Shown: positions 33,309 to 42,600 of the stretch, piece by piece
How the letters are laid out: the number at the start of each line of letters is the position of its first letter
How positions within the stretch are numbered: position 1 is the first letter of the stretch
Position numbers and translations under genes: made by a program
The notes under the pieces: model-generated
What the model saw: only the letters and a program-made list of their open reading frames with translations
Database searches by the model: none
What the model was told of the DNA's origin: nothing
Assembly: GCF_900108335.1 (NCBI RefSeq)
Contig: NZ_FNVT01000007.1
Coordinates: 248,001 to 312,000 of the forward strand
Source: Nonomuraea solani
GTDB taxonomy: Bacteria > Actinomycetota > Actinomycetes > Streptosporangiales > Streptosporangiaceae
Direction: 5' to 3'
DNA length: 64,000 bases

Positions 33309-33338
33309 CGCGGGCGGCGGCTGCCAACGCCGCCCGCG
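33309..33338 (+). terminator. GC-rich hairpin between the MHS and SPFH genes
   Basis: 11-bp perfect stem CGCGGGCGGCG/CGCCGCCCGCG with an 8-base loop, 15 bases after the transporter stop and 14 before the SPFH start. It may end most transcripts from upstream. Confidence 0.6.
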
Positions 33339-33351
33339 CGGAAGGGTCCGC

Positions 33352-34287
33352 ATGAGAATCGCCCTGGCCGTCATCGGCACGCTGATCGCGATCCCCCTGC
33401 TCATCGGAGTCATCGGGGGCCTGGAGCGCACGAGCGGCGGTGAGGTGGCCGTCGTCCGTGACGGCGGGCCGCTCGACGACAACAAGGTACGCCAGGTCAT
33501 CGACCCCGGCTCGGGCCTGACCTGGGTCGGCCTGTGGTCCTCCACCCACCCCTATCCGGCGCAGCAGCGCTTCTACACGATCACCGCCGACGCCAGGCGG
33601 GCCACCGCGCTCGGCGTGGACGTGGTGACGGTGCCCAGCAGCGACGGCGTGAACCTTGGCATCGAAGGCACCCTGTACTTCACGCTCAACCTGGACCAGG
33701 ACACGCTGAAGAGGTTCGACGACAAGTACGGCACCCGCACGTTCCGCGCCCAGGACGACCAGTCGCTCTACCCGTGGGACGGCGACGAGGGCTGGTCAGC
33801 CTTCTTCGGCCAGGCCGTCCGCCCGGTGATCGACAACGCCCTGCGCGGCCAGATCGGCACCATGCGCTGCGCCGAGCTCGTCTCCTCCTGCGCGCTGCTG
33901 GAGAGCGCGTCGCTCAAGCCGCAGGACGGCAACGCCTCCATCGCCAAGGTCCAGGAGGCGGTCAACGCCTCGCTGGCCCGCGACCTGCCGGCCACGCTGG
34001 GCGGCGAGTTCCTGACCGGGCTGCGGTTCACACTGGTCAAGGTGACGCTACCGGTCGAGGTCCAGCAGGCCGTGGACCGCTCGCTGGCCGCCTCGGCCGC
34101 CGTCTCCGAGGCCCAGGCGCGGGTGGCCCAGGCCAAGGCGGAGTCGGCGGCGAACCAGGCCAGGCAGGACGGCTACGACAAGTGCCCGGCCTGCGCGGAG
34201 ATCGAGAAGCTCAAGTCGCTGCCGCAGGGCATCACGGTGTACGCGCCCGGCAACCCGCAGTCCGTGGTCGTGCCCGCTAGACCGTGA
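33352..34287 (+). CDS. SPFH/band-7 domain protein
   Basis: 311 residues: one N-terminal membrane anchor (4-24), an SPFH/prohibitin-like domain (about 30-230) with G-E-V-A-V-V-R-D-G-G, a helical A/Q/E-rich stretch (about 235-275), and a C-terminal C-P-A-C motif. A membrane-associated oligomeric scaffold of the stomatin/prohibitin class is expected. AAGGG precedes the ATG. It converges with the next MFS gene, with only three bases between stops. Confidence 0.85.
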   Translation: MRIALAVIGTLIAIPLLIGVIGGLERTSGGEVAVVRDGGPLDDNKVRQVIDPGSGLTWVGLWSSTHPYPAQQRFYTITADARRATALGVDVVTVPSSDGVNLGIEGTLYFTLNLDQDTLKRFDDKYGTRTFRAQDDQSLYPWDGDEGWSAFFGQAVRPVIDNALRGQIGTMRCAELVSSCALLESASLKPQDGNASIAKVQEAVNASLARDLPATLGGEFLTGLRFTLVKVTLPVEVQQAVDRSLAASAAVSEAQARVAQAKAESAANQARQDGYDKCPACAEIEKLKSLPQGITVYAPGNPQSVVVPARP

Positions 34288-34304
34288 CCTTTAGACCGTG
34301 ACCT
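34277..34304. repeat. 14-bp tandem duplication across convergent stops
   Basis: CTAGACCGTGACCT (34277-34290) and TTAGACCGTGACCT (34291-34304) are adjacent copies. They contain the stop of the SPFH gene (TGA 34285-34287) and the stop of the minus-strand MFS gene (34291-34293). Confidence 0.7.
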
Positions 34305-35574
34305 TGGGTCGCCGGGCCCACGGCCCCTTGAACGCGACGGTGGAGACCAGGAACACGATCTGGCCGGCGAGCGCCACGGTCAGCCACGTCTGCCAGCCGC
34401 CGGCCTCCACCACCAGCGGGGAGACGACGAGCAGGACGACGATCATGACCCGGACGACCATGCCCCACAGGCCCAGCGCCGAGCCCTGCAGGCGGGGGTC
34501 GACGTCCTCGGCGTCCTCGGAGAAGCTGGCCATCCACGGCACGTAGGCGATGCCGAGGAAGACGAAGAGCAGCGCGTACACGAAGGTGATCTGGCCGACG
34601 GGCACGCCAGGGCCGATCAAGGCGATGAAGTACGCCAGCGTCGCCGCCGTGAGCACCGTGCCCACGGCCGCGAACGGCTTGCGCAGCCGCAGCCGGTCGG
34701 ACAGCCGGCCGACGGTGACCACGGCCAGGGCGTTGAGCACGATGCCCAGCGCCACCACCCGGTTGGCCCCGGCCGGGTCCATGCCGAACCCGCCGGCCAG
34801 GATGGTCTGGCCGAAGATGGTGAAGGTCCAGTAGAGCACCTGCCAGCCGGTGTTGCCGAGGACGTGCGCCCACAGGTGCGGGTGCCGGAACAGCAGCCGT
34901 ACCCGGCCGTGGTGGGTGTGCTCCCGCACCTCCAGGGCCTGCTCGGCCTCCAGCACCTGCGCCCGCAGCGACGCCGACGGCTCGGCGATCTTCCAGATGA
35001 TCACCGCGCACATCGCCAGCGACACGACGCCCATGATGATCGCCTGCGACTGCCAGGCGTTGCCGAACAGCGGCAGCGTGAACCCCGCGATGAACGAGGC
35101 CAGGAACGACGCCCCGACCGGCCCCCACGTCCAGAACGCGAACGCCTGCGCGCGTCCCATGCGCGGTGAGAAGTCCCGTACGAGGGAGGCGGTGATCGTG
35201 ATGCCCGCCCCCTCGATGAACAGCATCAGGCACCGCACCCAGAACAGCTCGGCGACGGTGTCCACGGTGGCGAGCAGGAAGTTGCAGGCGGCCGTGATCG
35301 TCAGGGTCGGCACCAGGATCGTGACCCGGCCCCACCGGTCGGACAAGATGCCGCCGAACCCCGCCGACAGCCCGCCCACCAGCACCGACAGCGCGGCGAT
35401 CTGCCCGTAGACGGTGAGGGACATGCCGAGGTCGGACATCAGGAGGGGCAGGATGGTGGCGATCGTGGTCTCGAAGTTGGCCACCAGGCTGGCGAGCACG
35501 GCCACGGCCAGCAGGAAGATCCGGCGGCGGCCGACGGGATACACACTCAGTTCGCGGACATAGAACGGCTTCAT
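34291..35574 (-). CDS. MFS transporter
   Basis: 427 residues, about 12 hydrophobic segments; the A-type MFS loop G-G-I-L-S-D-R-W-G-R lies after the second span, and a charged central loop (E-A-E-Q-A-L-E-V-R-E-H-T-H-H) separates the halves. ATG 35574 has GGAGG seven bases upstream; the ATG two codons earlier directly abuts it and is less likely. Substrate unknown. The gene is divergent from the CbiX-like gene. Confidence 0.86.
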   Translation of the reverse strand: MKPFYVRELSVYPVGRRRIFLLAVAVLASLVANFETTIATILPLLMSDLGMSLTVYGQIAALSVLVGGLSAGFGGILSDRWGRVTILVPTLTITAACNFLLATVDTVAELFWVRCLMLFIEGAGITITASLVRDFSPRMGRAQAFAFWTWGPVGASFLASFIAGFTLPLFGNAWQSQAIIMGVVSLAMCAVIIWKIAEPSASLRAQVLEAEQALEVREHTHHGRVRLLFRHPHLWAHVLGNTGWQVLYWTFTIFGQTILAGGFGMDPAGANRVVALGIVLNALAVVTVGRLSDRLRLRKPFAAVGTVLTAATLAYFIALIGPGVPVGQITFVYALLFVFLGIAYVPWMASFSEDAEDVDPRLQGSALGLWGMVVRVMIVVLLVVSPLVVEAGGWQTWLTVALAGQIVFLVSTVAFKGPWARRPKVTV

Positions 35575-35769
35575 TCCCATCCTCCGGGGACGGTCCTGTG
35601 ACTGTCGCTCTAGAACGCGTTTCTAGTTGCTTCAGAGTTGCCGTTTTGTACGGATAAGTCAACGTATTCAGGGCTCGCGATGTATTTTCGATCACAGCCC
35701 GGTGGTTGTGACGGAATCGCCATCGATTCCCAGAACAACCAGCCCCGGATAGGCATAAACTGCGCGGCT

Positions 35770-36537
35770 GTGAGCTTGCCTGTACGTCAACGTTCCCCCC
35801 GCCCGGGCGGCGGCCGACACCGCGCGCCCGTGCCCACGTCCCTGCCGCCCGACGCCCCCGTGCTCGTGCTCGCCGCCCCAGGGAGCGCCACCGGCGTGGC
35901 CGAGGAGATCGCGGCCGTGGTCCGCGTCGACAACCCGCAGATCGAGGTGCGGCTGTCGAGCGTGACCGACCTGGCGGACAATGTGCCCTCCGGCCGGGAC
36001 GCCGTCGTCGTCCCGTTGCTCACCTGGGACGACCCCCTCGTCATGGCGGAGATCGGCAAGGCCGTCGCGGCGAGCGGCTCGGGGGCGGTCGTCACCGAGG
36101 CGCTCGGCCCGCATCCGCTGCTGGCCGAGGCGCTGCACATCAGGCTGGCCGAGCGCGGCCTGGCCAGGGCCGACCGCGTCCGCCTGCTGAACGTCGGCAG
36201 CCCCGTCGACGCCGTCATCCTCGCCACCGTCGGCGGGGAGCGGGCGGTGCACGCCGTGCAGGCCACCGCCGTCCTGCTGGCCTCCAGGCTCACGCTGCCG
36301 GTCGTGGCCGCCTCACTGGACAGCGACCCGGCCGTCGCCTTCGCGGCGCAGCGGCTGCGGGCGTCGGGCGCCCAGCGGCTGGCCATCGCCCCCTGCCTGA
36401 TCGGCCACGAGGCCGCGCCGGACATCGTCGAGCAGGCCGCCACGGCGATCAGCGCCGGGCACGCGGCGCCGCTCGGCGCGCACAGCGCCGTCGCCGAACT
36501 TGTCGCGCGAGCTTACGGGAGTCAACTCGCGACTTGA
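35770..36537 (+). CDS. CbiX/sirohydrochlorin-chelatase-like protein, active site altered
   Basis: About 255 residues with two chelatase-like half domains. The N-terminal strand that in CbiX reads V-A-H-G-S with the metal-inserting His reads L-A-A-P-G-S here, so that His is absent; P-H-P-L-L-A-E-A-L keeps the later pattern. It may be a divergent or inactive relative. GTG 35770 is preceded by GGCATAAACT at a distance suiting a leaderless transcript; GTG 35831 is an alternative. No cobalamin or siroheme genes are nearby. Confidence 0.7.
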   Translation: MSLPVRQRSPRPGGGRHRAPVPTSLPPDAPVLVLAAPGSATGVAEEIAAVVRVDNPQIEVRLSSVTDLADNVPSGRDAVVVPLLTWDDPLVMAEIGKAVAASGSGAVVTEALGPHPLLAEALHIRLAERGLARADRVRLLNVGSPVDAVILATVGGERAVHAVQATAVLLASRLTLPVVAASLDSDPAVAFAAQRLRASGAQRLAIAPCLIGHEAAPDIVEQAATAISAGHAAPLGAHSAVAELVARAYGSQLAT

Positions 36538-36580
36538 CAAGGGCTTGTAAAGATCACGGGACTCGCGTTACCTTCTGCGC

Positions 36581-37129
36581 ATGCGGCGCGTGGTGTGCGA
36601 CGGCCAGCGACTCGGCCTCCGGGACGTGACGGAGGCCGACGTGGCCGCCCTCCACTCCATCTACGGCGATCCCACCGTGACCCAGCACATGCCGTTCACG
36701 CCGCGTAGCCTGCGCGAAGTGGCCGAACTCGTCGGCCAGGCCATGGAGGCGGCCGCCGCCGAGCCGCGCCACCTCTACGTGCTGGCCGTGGTCGACGCCG
36801 ATCGGCGCCATGTCATCGGGGTGGCGCGGCTGCACGTCGAGGCCGAGCATCCGCACAGCGCGGAGATCGGGTTCGGGCTCCATCCCGACCAGTGGGGGCG
36901 GGGCATCGGGACGGATCTCGTACGGCTGCTGCTGTCGTTCGGGTTCAAGCAGCTCGGGCTGCACCGCATCTGGGGCGCCCGCTCCCCCGCCAACCTGCCC
37001 GCCCAGCTCGCGATGCTGACGGCCGGCATGGTCGAGGAGGGCCGCATCCGGCACCACGTGCACACGCCGCACGGGTGGCGCGACTCGATCGTGCACTCGG
37101 CGCTCCAGGACGAGTGGATCGAACGCTAG
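36581..37129 (+). CDS. GNAT-family N-acetyltransferase (RimJ/RimL-like)
   Basis: 182 residues. Begins with the L-R-x-V-T-E-A-D-V strand of RimJ/RimL-type enzymes and has the acetyl-CoA motif A region I-G-F-G-L-H-P-D-Q-W-G-R-G-I-G-T-D. The L-H-R-I-W-G-A segment and final dimer strands are also typical. Transfers acetyl from acetyl-CoA to an amino group of unknown substrate. Overlaps the convergent P-loop gene by four bases at the 3-prime end. Confidence 0.9.
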   Translation: MRRVVCDGQRLGLRDVTEADVAALHSIYGDPTVTQHMPFTPRSLREVAELVGQAMEAAAAEPRHLYVLAVVDADRRHVIGVARLHVEAEHPHSAEIGFGLHPDQWGRGIGTDLVRLLLSFGFKQLGLHRIWGARSPANLPAQLAMLTAGMVEEGRIRHHVHTPHGWRDSIVHSALQDEWIER

Positions 37130-37638
37130 CCCTGCCAGCCCTTGATGACCTGGGCGGCGACCTCCCCGGGGGTGCCGTGCGTACCGTCCACGGTGTAGTC
37201 CTCGACGCGCGCCTCGTCGAGAACGGCCGCCAATTCCCCGGCTCTCGCGAGGTGCCAGTCAAGCCCGCCATCGTGTACGTGACGGCCCCGCAGGCGCCGG
37301 TGCACCTCGGGAAGCTCGACGTGGACGCGGCAGACCGCGAGCGGGACGCCGAGGACCTCCTCGTGGCGGCGGCGCTCGGCCCGGCTCTCGATGACACCGG
37401 CGAGCACGAGCCGCTCGGCGCCCGCCGCCAGGAAGTTCGCCGCCACGGCGCTCAGGTTGCGCATGGTCAGGGCGGCGTGGAACGGGTCGTCGGGCGGGGC
37501 GGGCCAGCAATGGCGCAGCCGGTCGAGGTCGATGACGGCGTTGGGCACGCCCGCGTCGATGAACAGGTCGCCGGCGGCGTCGGCGACCGACGTCTTGCCC
37601 ACGCCCACGGTGCCGGTGATCAGAAGGGCCGTCGCCAT
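37126..37638 (-). CDS. P-loop nucleotide/small-molecule kinase-like protein
   Basis: 170 residues with a Walker A loop G-T-V-G-V-G-K-T-S at 9-17 and a V-I-D-L-D strand near 35 in the place of Walker B. A C-terminal R-x-x-x-R-R-R-x-E lid-like stretch occurs at about 107-112. It resembles small AAA/adenylylsulfate-kinase-like or shikimate-kinase-like proteins. Substrate unknown. It stands alone. Confidence 0.85.
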   Translation of the reverse strand: MATALLITGTVGVGKTSVADAAGDLFIDAGVPNAVIDLDRLRHCWPAPPDDPFHAALTMRNLSAVAANFLAAGAERLVLAGVIESRAERRRHEEVLGVPLAVCRVHVELPEVHRRLRGRHVHDGGLDWHLARAGELAAVLDEARVEDYTVDGTHGTPGEVAAQVIKGWQG

Positions 37639-37772
37639 TCACCCGATCTTACCGAGCGGTCCTGGCCGGGCGCGCGTGATTATCGGGCAGGTGCCGGCCG
37701 GGCGGGCGTGGCTGGAACCGGGATTGTCGGTGGGACATCCTACGATGAGGCTCCTCACGGAGGGATAGTCAC

Positions 37773-38222
37773 ATGCTCGACTCGCTGATCGTGCCGTTGT
37801 TCGTCACCACGGACCTGCCGCCGGAGGCCGAGCTGGCCGAGTTCGGGGAGTTGCTCGCCGAGACCGCCCGCCTGCTCGGCCGCGAGGGTGACGGCTACGA
37901 GGCGTTCCTGGCGGGCAAGGTGTTCTGGCTGGACTCACCGCTCGATCAGCGGCCGGCGGCCGAGGGCGAGCTGCGTTTCGCCGGAATGCTGGGCTACCTC
38001 GCCGCCTCCGGTGGCGGTCACACCGCGCGGGAGGTGGTCGGCGACGTGCGCCGGGCGATCGGCGCGGCCGTGACCCGCCGTTACGGGGACGTGGGGGTGG
38101 TTCCGGCCGTGTTCGCGATCCGCGACCAGGACGTCCGCGAGCGCACCCCCGAAGTGGCCCTCTACGTCGACACGCCTGGGGCGGCGGCCGAGCTGGTGAG
38201 CGCGACGAAGTCGTACCTCTAG
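37773..38222 (+). CDS. Hypothetical protein
   Basis: 149 residues, no signal peptide or membrane helix, moderately acidic. Visible features: a D-L-P-P-E-A-E-L-A-E-F-G-E-L-L-A helix near the start, a W-L-D-S-P-L-D segment near 51-57, a Gly-rich turn S-G-G-G-H-T and a V-A-L-Y-V-D-T strand near the end. I do not recognise the family. It starts 11 bases after a GGAGG-like site and is followed by a small membrane protein gene. Confidence 0.7.
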   Translation: MLDSLIVPLFVTTDLPPEAELAEFGELLAETARLLGREGDGYEAFLAGKVFWLDSPLDQRPAAEGELRFAGMLGYLAASGGGHTAREVVGDVRRAIGAAVTRRYGDVGVVPAVFAIRDQDVRERTPEVALYVDTPGAAAELVSATKSYL

Positions 38223-38283
38223 GGTGGCCGGGCGGGCTCGCCGCATGCGATGGTGATCTCCTGGCGGCGATCTGGAGGCTCTC

Positions 38284-38544
38284 ATGGCGGTGCTCGGCGC
38301 GATCTGCTTCGGCCTGGTGATCGGCTGGATCACCTATGGCACGCTACGCCGCCGGCAGGCCGCCACGGGGCTGAGCGAGCTGTCGGCGGTGCTGGCCGCG
38401 GTGGGCGGCGGCTGGGTGACGGCGCTACTGGGCTCACCCGAGGCGTTCGGCGGCTACGCGGTGGGGCTCGCGGCCGGCTTCTTCGGCTACCTGGTGCTGG
38501 TCACGCTCATGCCGGACTCGAAGTGGACAGGCGAGAACAATTGA
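38284..38544 (+). CDS. Small integral membrane protein
   Basis: 86 residues with three hydrophobic segments (about 3-20, 30-48, 55-76) and many glycines, in the style of GlsB/YeaQ/YmgE transglycosylase-associated proteins, though the pattern is not decisive. GGAGGCTC lies just upstream of the ATG. Probably a stress-related or structural membrane protein. Confidence 0.7.
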   Translation: MAVLGAICFGLVIGWITYGTLRRRQAATGLSELSAVLAAVGGGWVTALLGSPEAFGGYAVGLAAGFFGYLVLVTLMPDSKWTGENN

Positions 38545-38570
38545 GCTGAACGGCCACCGGAAGGGCGGAT

Positions 38571-39392
38571 ATGGTCTCCGCCATGACCGACGACGTTTAC
38601 CGCTACAACGAGGAACGCTGGGAAGCCCTGGTGGCGGCGGACGCCTTGTTCACCCGTCCCATGCTCGACCTGGACGAAGAGAAGGCCCGCGCCTATCTGG
38701 GCCTGGCGAGGCTGGGCCTTCCCGACGACCTGGCGGGGCGGAAGGTGCTCTGCCTGGCGGGCGGGGGCGGGCAGCAGTCCGCGGCGTTCGCCCTGCTCGG
38801 AGCGGATGTGACGGTCTTCGACATCTCGGCCGGGCAACTGGAGCGTGACCGTTCGGCGGCCGAGCACTACGGCGTCGGTGTCCGTACCGTCCAGGGAGAC
38901 ATGCGGGACCTGTCGGCTCTGTACGACTCGTCGTTCGACCTGGTCTGGCATCCGTACTCGTTGACGTTCGTCCCGGACTCCCGGGTCGTTTTCCGCGAGG
39001 TCGCGAAGGTCGTCGAGAAGGGCGGCCACTACCACCTGATGTGCGCCAACCCGTTCTTCTCCGGCCTCACCCACAGTTCGTGGAACGGCGAGGGCTACAC
39101 GCTCAGGCAGCCCTACACGGACGAGGCCGCGACCAGCTATCCCGACCAGGAATGGGTCTACGACAGGACATCGGACGGCCGCTCGATCCGCGAGCCGAGA
39201 GAATACCGGCAGACGCTGAGCCGGATCGTCAACGGCCTGACCGGGGAGGGCTTCCTGCTGACGCACCTCTCCGAGGTCCACAGTGATCGCCCCGGCTTGG
39301 AACCGGGGAGCTGGGAGCACTTCATGTCGGTGGCACCGCCGTGGCTGGAGTTCGTCTGGCAGTATCGCCCCGGCGTTCTCGGCACCGCCTAG
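38571..39392 (+). CDS. Class I SAM-dependent methyltransferase
   Basis: 273 residues. Motif I reads V-L-C-L-A-G-G-G-G-Q-Q-S-A-A-F, with D-V-T-V-F-D-I-S as the acidic end of strand 2, G-D-M-R-D-L as motif II and F-D-L-V-W-H-P-Y as motif III, as in Methyltransf_11/25 enzymes. ATG 38571 has GGAAGGG upstream; ATG 38583 is also possible. Substrate unknown. A 45-bp repeat array follows the stop. Confidence 0.9.
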   Translation: MVSAMTDDVYRYNEERWEALVAADALFTRPMLDLDEEKARAYLGLARLGLPDDLAGRKVLCLAGGGGQQSAAFALLGADVTVFDISAGQLERDRSAAEHYGVGVRTVQGDMRDLSALYDSSFDLVWHPYSLTFVPDSRVVFREVAKVVEKGGHYHLMCANPFFSGLTHSSWNGEGYTLRQPYTDEAATSYPDQEWVYDRTSDGRSIREPREYRQTLSRIVNGLTGEGFLLTHLSEVHSDRPGLEPGSWEHFMSVAPPWLEFVWQYRPGVLGTA

Positions 39393-39416
39393 CCACGTCT
39401 CCGCACGCGCCGAAAT

Positions 39417-39616
39417 CGCCGCAGGCGAACCGACCTCGCAACCTCCGCCCACTCCCCCACGCCACCGACGAACCGGCCTCCCCGCCTCGGCCCACTCCTC
39501 CCCACGCCGCAGGCGAACCGACCTCGCAGCCTCCGCCCACTCCTCCCCACGCCGCGGGCGAACCGGACTCCCCGCCTCCTCCTCTTCTTCAAAAGGACCG
39601 CGCCGAAGTGCGGTGG
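39417..39616 (-). repeat. Dispersed intergenic repeat, copy B, with 45-bp tandem units
   Basis: Four tandem units (39417-39459, 39460-39504, 39505-39549, 39550-39594; 43, 45, 45, 45 bp) with consensus start CGCCGCAGGCGAACCG. They are followed by CGCCGAAGTGCGGTGG (39601-39616), the exact inverse of the 16-bp head of copy A at 23295. It fills the spacer between the methyltransferase gene and the end of the CHAT gene. The 45-base period keeps reading frames open but no real gene is indicated. Confidence 0.8.
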
Positions 39617-39661
39617 GATAGGACGAGAGGGGAAGCCATGGCGACATGCGGAATCCCCGGG

Positions 39662-42600
39662 CTAGCGCGGCAGGCCGGTCAGGATGTACGCGGCCCACAG
39701 GTCGGGCTCGGCCGAGCCGTAGAGTTCGCGCAGGCCGAGTACGGCGGCGCGCAGGGCCTCCGCCGGGGTGGCGCCGTGGTGGAGCCTGGTGTGGAGGTCG
39801 CGCATCAGGACGCGGGTGATCTCGGGCGAGACCGGCCAGAGGGTGAGCACCGCGGACCTGGCTCCCGCGTGCAGCAGGGCGTAACCCAGTTCGGCCACGC
39901 CGGCCCCGCTGGTCGTACCGGCCGGTTGGTGTTCGTGGGCGCTGAGGAGCGCCAGCCGGGCGTCCACGTTCATGGTCATGAGGCGCCGGGTGGTGAGGAG
40001 GCCGTCGGCGAGTCTGATGCCCGGGCCCGACGGGCCGGCGTCGTCGAACACGCCGTGGCAGGCCAGGTGCACGACGTCCCATGAGCCGTTCAGGAGGCCG
40101 CTGGTGGCGTCCTGGCCGGTTCGGGGGCGGGTGGCGAGGATGCCGGCCACGTCCTCCGCCTCGGATTCCACGACGAGTCGCTCGGCCGGGTCCGGGGTGA
40201 AGCCGAGTGCCAGGGAGTCGGCGCCTCGGGCGGGGGCGCGGTGGTGGAGGCGGCTCAGGACGGTCGCGGAGGGGGCGTACGTCACGGGAAGGCGTTCGAG
40301 GAGCATGCGGCCGTTGGGGGCGAGGGCGTGCAGAGGGACGCGGCGCAGCTCGGCGTGCGGGAACAGGTGAAGATGGGTCAGGTCGTCGCCCAGGGCCGCG
40401 AGGGCGCCCGCGAGCAACCGGTCGGCCAGTTCACGCCAGAGGGCGGCGCGCCGACGACGGGCCTCGATGTCGAGGAGGCCGGGGCGGCGGCCGTTGGTGG
40501 TGCGGAGGAAGGCGGCCAGCAGGGCGCGGGTGACCGTGGTGGGGAAGGCGCGGGGCTCGGGCCAGCCGGTGCGGTGCGCGAGCACGATCACGGTGTCCTC
40601 ACCGTTCAGACCGCCGTCCCCGATCAGGGTGTCGTCCTCGGTTTCGGAGGGTCTGGTGGGCGGGGGCGCCTCGGTGAGGTGGAAGGCGAGGAGGCCGATC
40701 GGGCCGTCCGGTCGGCCGACGAGGAAGTCCAGGTCTGCCTGGGTGAGGGGGGCCGGTCTGTGGAGGGCGACGTGGTCGGGGGCCAGGGGCTCCATGCGGG
40801 TCCACAACGCCTCCAGGGTGGCTTGGGCGGTGTGGGCGCGGCGGAGGAGCCGGGCGGCGTGTTCGGGGTCGCGGGTGTGGCGGGCGGCCGTCGTGAGGGT
40901 CCGGACCTCGGTGAGGCCGCGGTGTTCGGCCTCCGCCAGGTCGCGGGGTACGCCATGCGGCGCGTCCTGGCCGGGCGTGCCTGGTGCGGCGTTTCGGTGG
41001 AGGCGGGCGGACAGGACAGTGGACAGGGCGGTGGACTTGGCGGTTTCGGCGTGGGTCCAGGCGGTCAGGCCGCGGTTCAGGCGTACCGCCAGGTGGACGG
41101 CGCGGTCAGTGGCGGGAGGGTGGCCTAGGGCGCAGGCGTGTTCGGCGTCGGTGAGGGCGTTCGGGAGGTCGCCGAGTTCCGCCGCGGCCATGGAGCGGTG
41201 GTGGTGGGCGGCGCCCAGTTCGAGGTCGTGGCCCAGGTCGGTGAGCAGGTCGATGGCGGTGGACAGGCGTCGGCGGGCGCGGGCGTAGGAGGCCGTGGTG
41301 AGATCGAGGGCGCCCAGATGCCTGAGGGCGATGGCCTCTCCCGCTCTGAAGCCGAGCTCCTGGGCCGTCGCGAGGGCCTCCGACAGCAGGGACTCCGCAC
41401 GTTCCGGGGGTGTGAGGCGGGCGAGGGCGAGCAGGATCAGGACCCTGCTCCGGGGGGCGTCTTCGAGGTCCAGGGCGCGTTCGGCGAGGGGCAGGGCCTG
41501 GGCGGGGTCGCCGCTCAGCTCGTGGGTGAGGCTCAGGTCGGCGTAGGCGTCCGCCAGGCCGGTGGTGTCGCCCAGTTCCTCCTTGAGGGAGATGGCCTGG
41601 CGGTAGCGGGTGGTCGCCTCGTTCAGCTCGCCGAGTTCGAGGTGGAGGGCGGCGCGGCCGGACAGGAGGGGGGCGCGCAGTGCTCGCCAGATGGGGGCCT
41701 CCAGGAGGGACAGGCCCTCTTCGTACGCGCGGGCGGCCTCCTCCCAGCGGGCCTGGTCCGTGAGGGCCGTGGCCAGGAGGCCGAGGGAGCGGGCGAGCCG
41801 GGCCGGGAGGGCGGAGTCTGCGTCGCGGGCCAGGTCGACGGCCTTCGACAGGTGCTCGACCGCCTCGCCGGTCCGGCCCAGGGCTCTGGCCGCCGTCCCG
41901 AGGTTACGGAGGTGGTCGAGCATCCGCTCGTCGCGCAGCCGGTATCCGTGGGCCGCGTAGTCGTAGGCGGCGGCCGGATCACCGAGGGCGAGGCAACAGG
42001 CCGAGAGCTTGGCCAGCAGGTACGAGCGCTCGGAGGGGTCCCCGGTCGGAACCGGCGGGCCGGCTGATCCTGGCAGGGCGGTCCCTTCCGGGCGGGCGGC
42101 TGCTTCGGGGAAAACGGCCGTACCCAGCGGGGTGGCCGAGGCGTCGGCAGGGGGCCACTCCGTGGGAGTGCCAAAAGACGCGGTAGCGCTCGGGGAAGCG
42201 GTGGTGAGGGCCTGTTCGGCGAGGTGGCGGACCGTGGTCAGGTCGCCTGCGGCCTCGGCCTCCTCCAGACGCAGGCGGTTCTCCAGGCGGGTGGCCGCCT
42301 CCCCCCGGTGCCCGCCCGCCCGCAGCGTCGACAGCGCCTGGGTCAGGGTGGCGCGGCCGCCGCTCAGGTCGCCGAGTGTGAGCTGGATGGTGGCCAGCCG
42401 GGACAGGACGTCCGCGTCCAGGTCGCCCGCCATGGCCGCCACCACCTCGAACGGGGTCCCGGCCGGACGCGGGCCAGGGGCGGAGGCGAGCCCGGCCAGC
42501 CCCTCTTCGAGGGCCGTTCTGGCGCGGCGGAACTCGCCCCGCTCCTCCAGCGCGAAGCCGAGCTTGATCGAGGCGAGCGCCGCCAGCCGCGCCTGGCCGC

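Noticed and set aside
38487..40082. A minus-strand gene reading through repeat copy B with R-R-G-E-E-W-A-E-A repeats
   Set aside because: The repeats come from the 45-bp tandem DNA units, and the flanks are antisense to the methyltransferase and out of frame with the CHAT gene.
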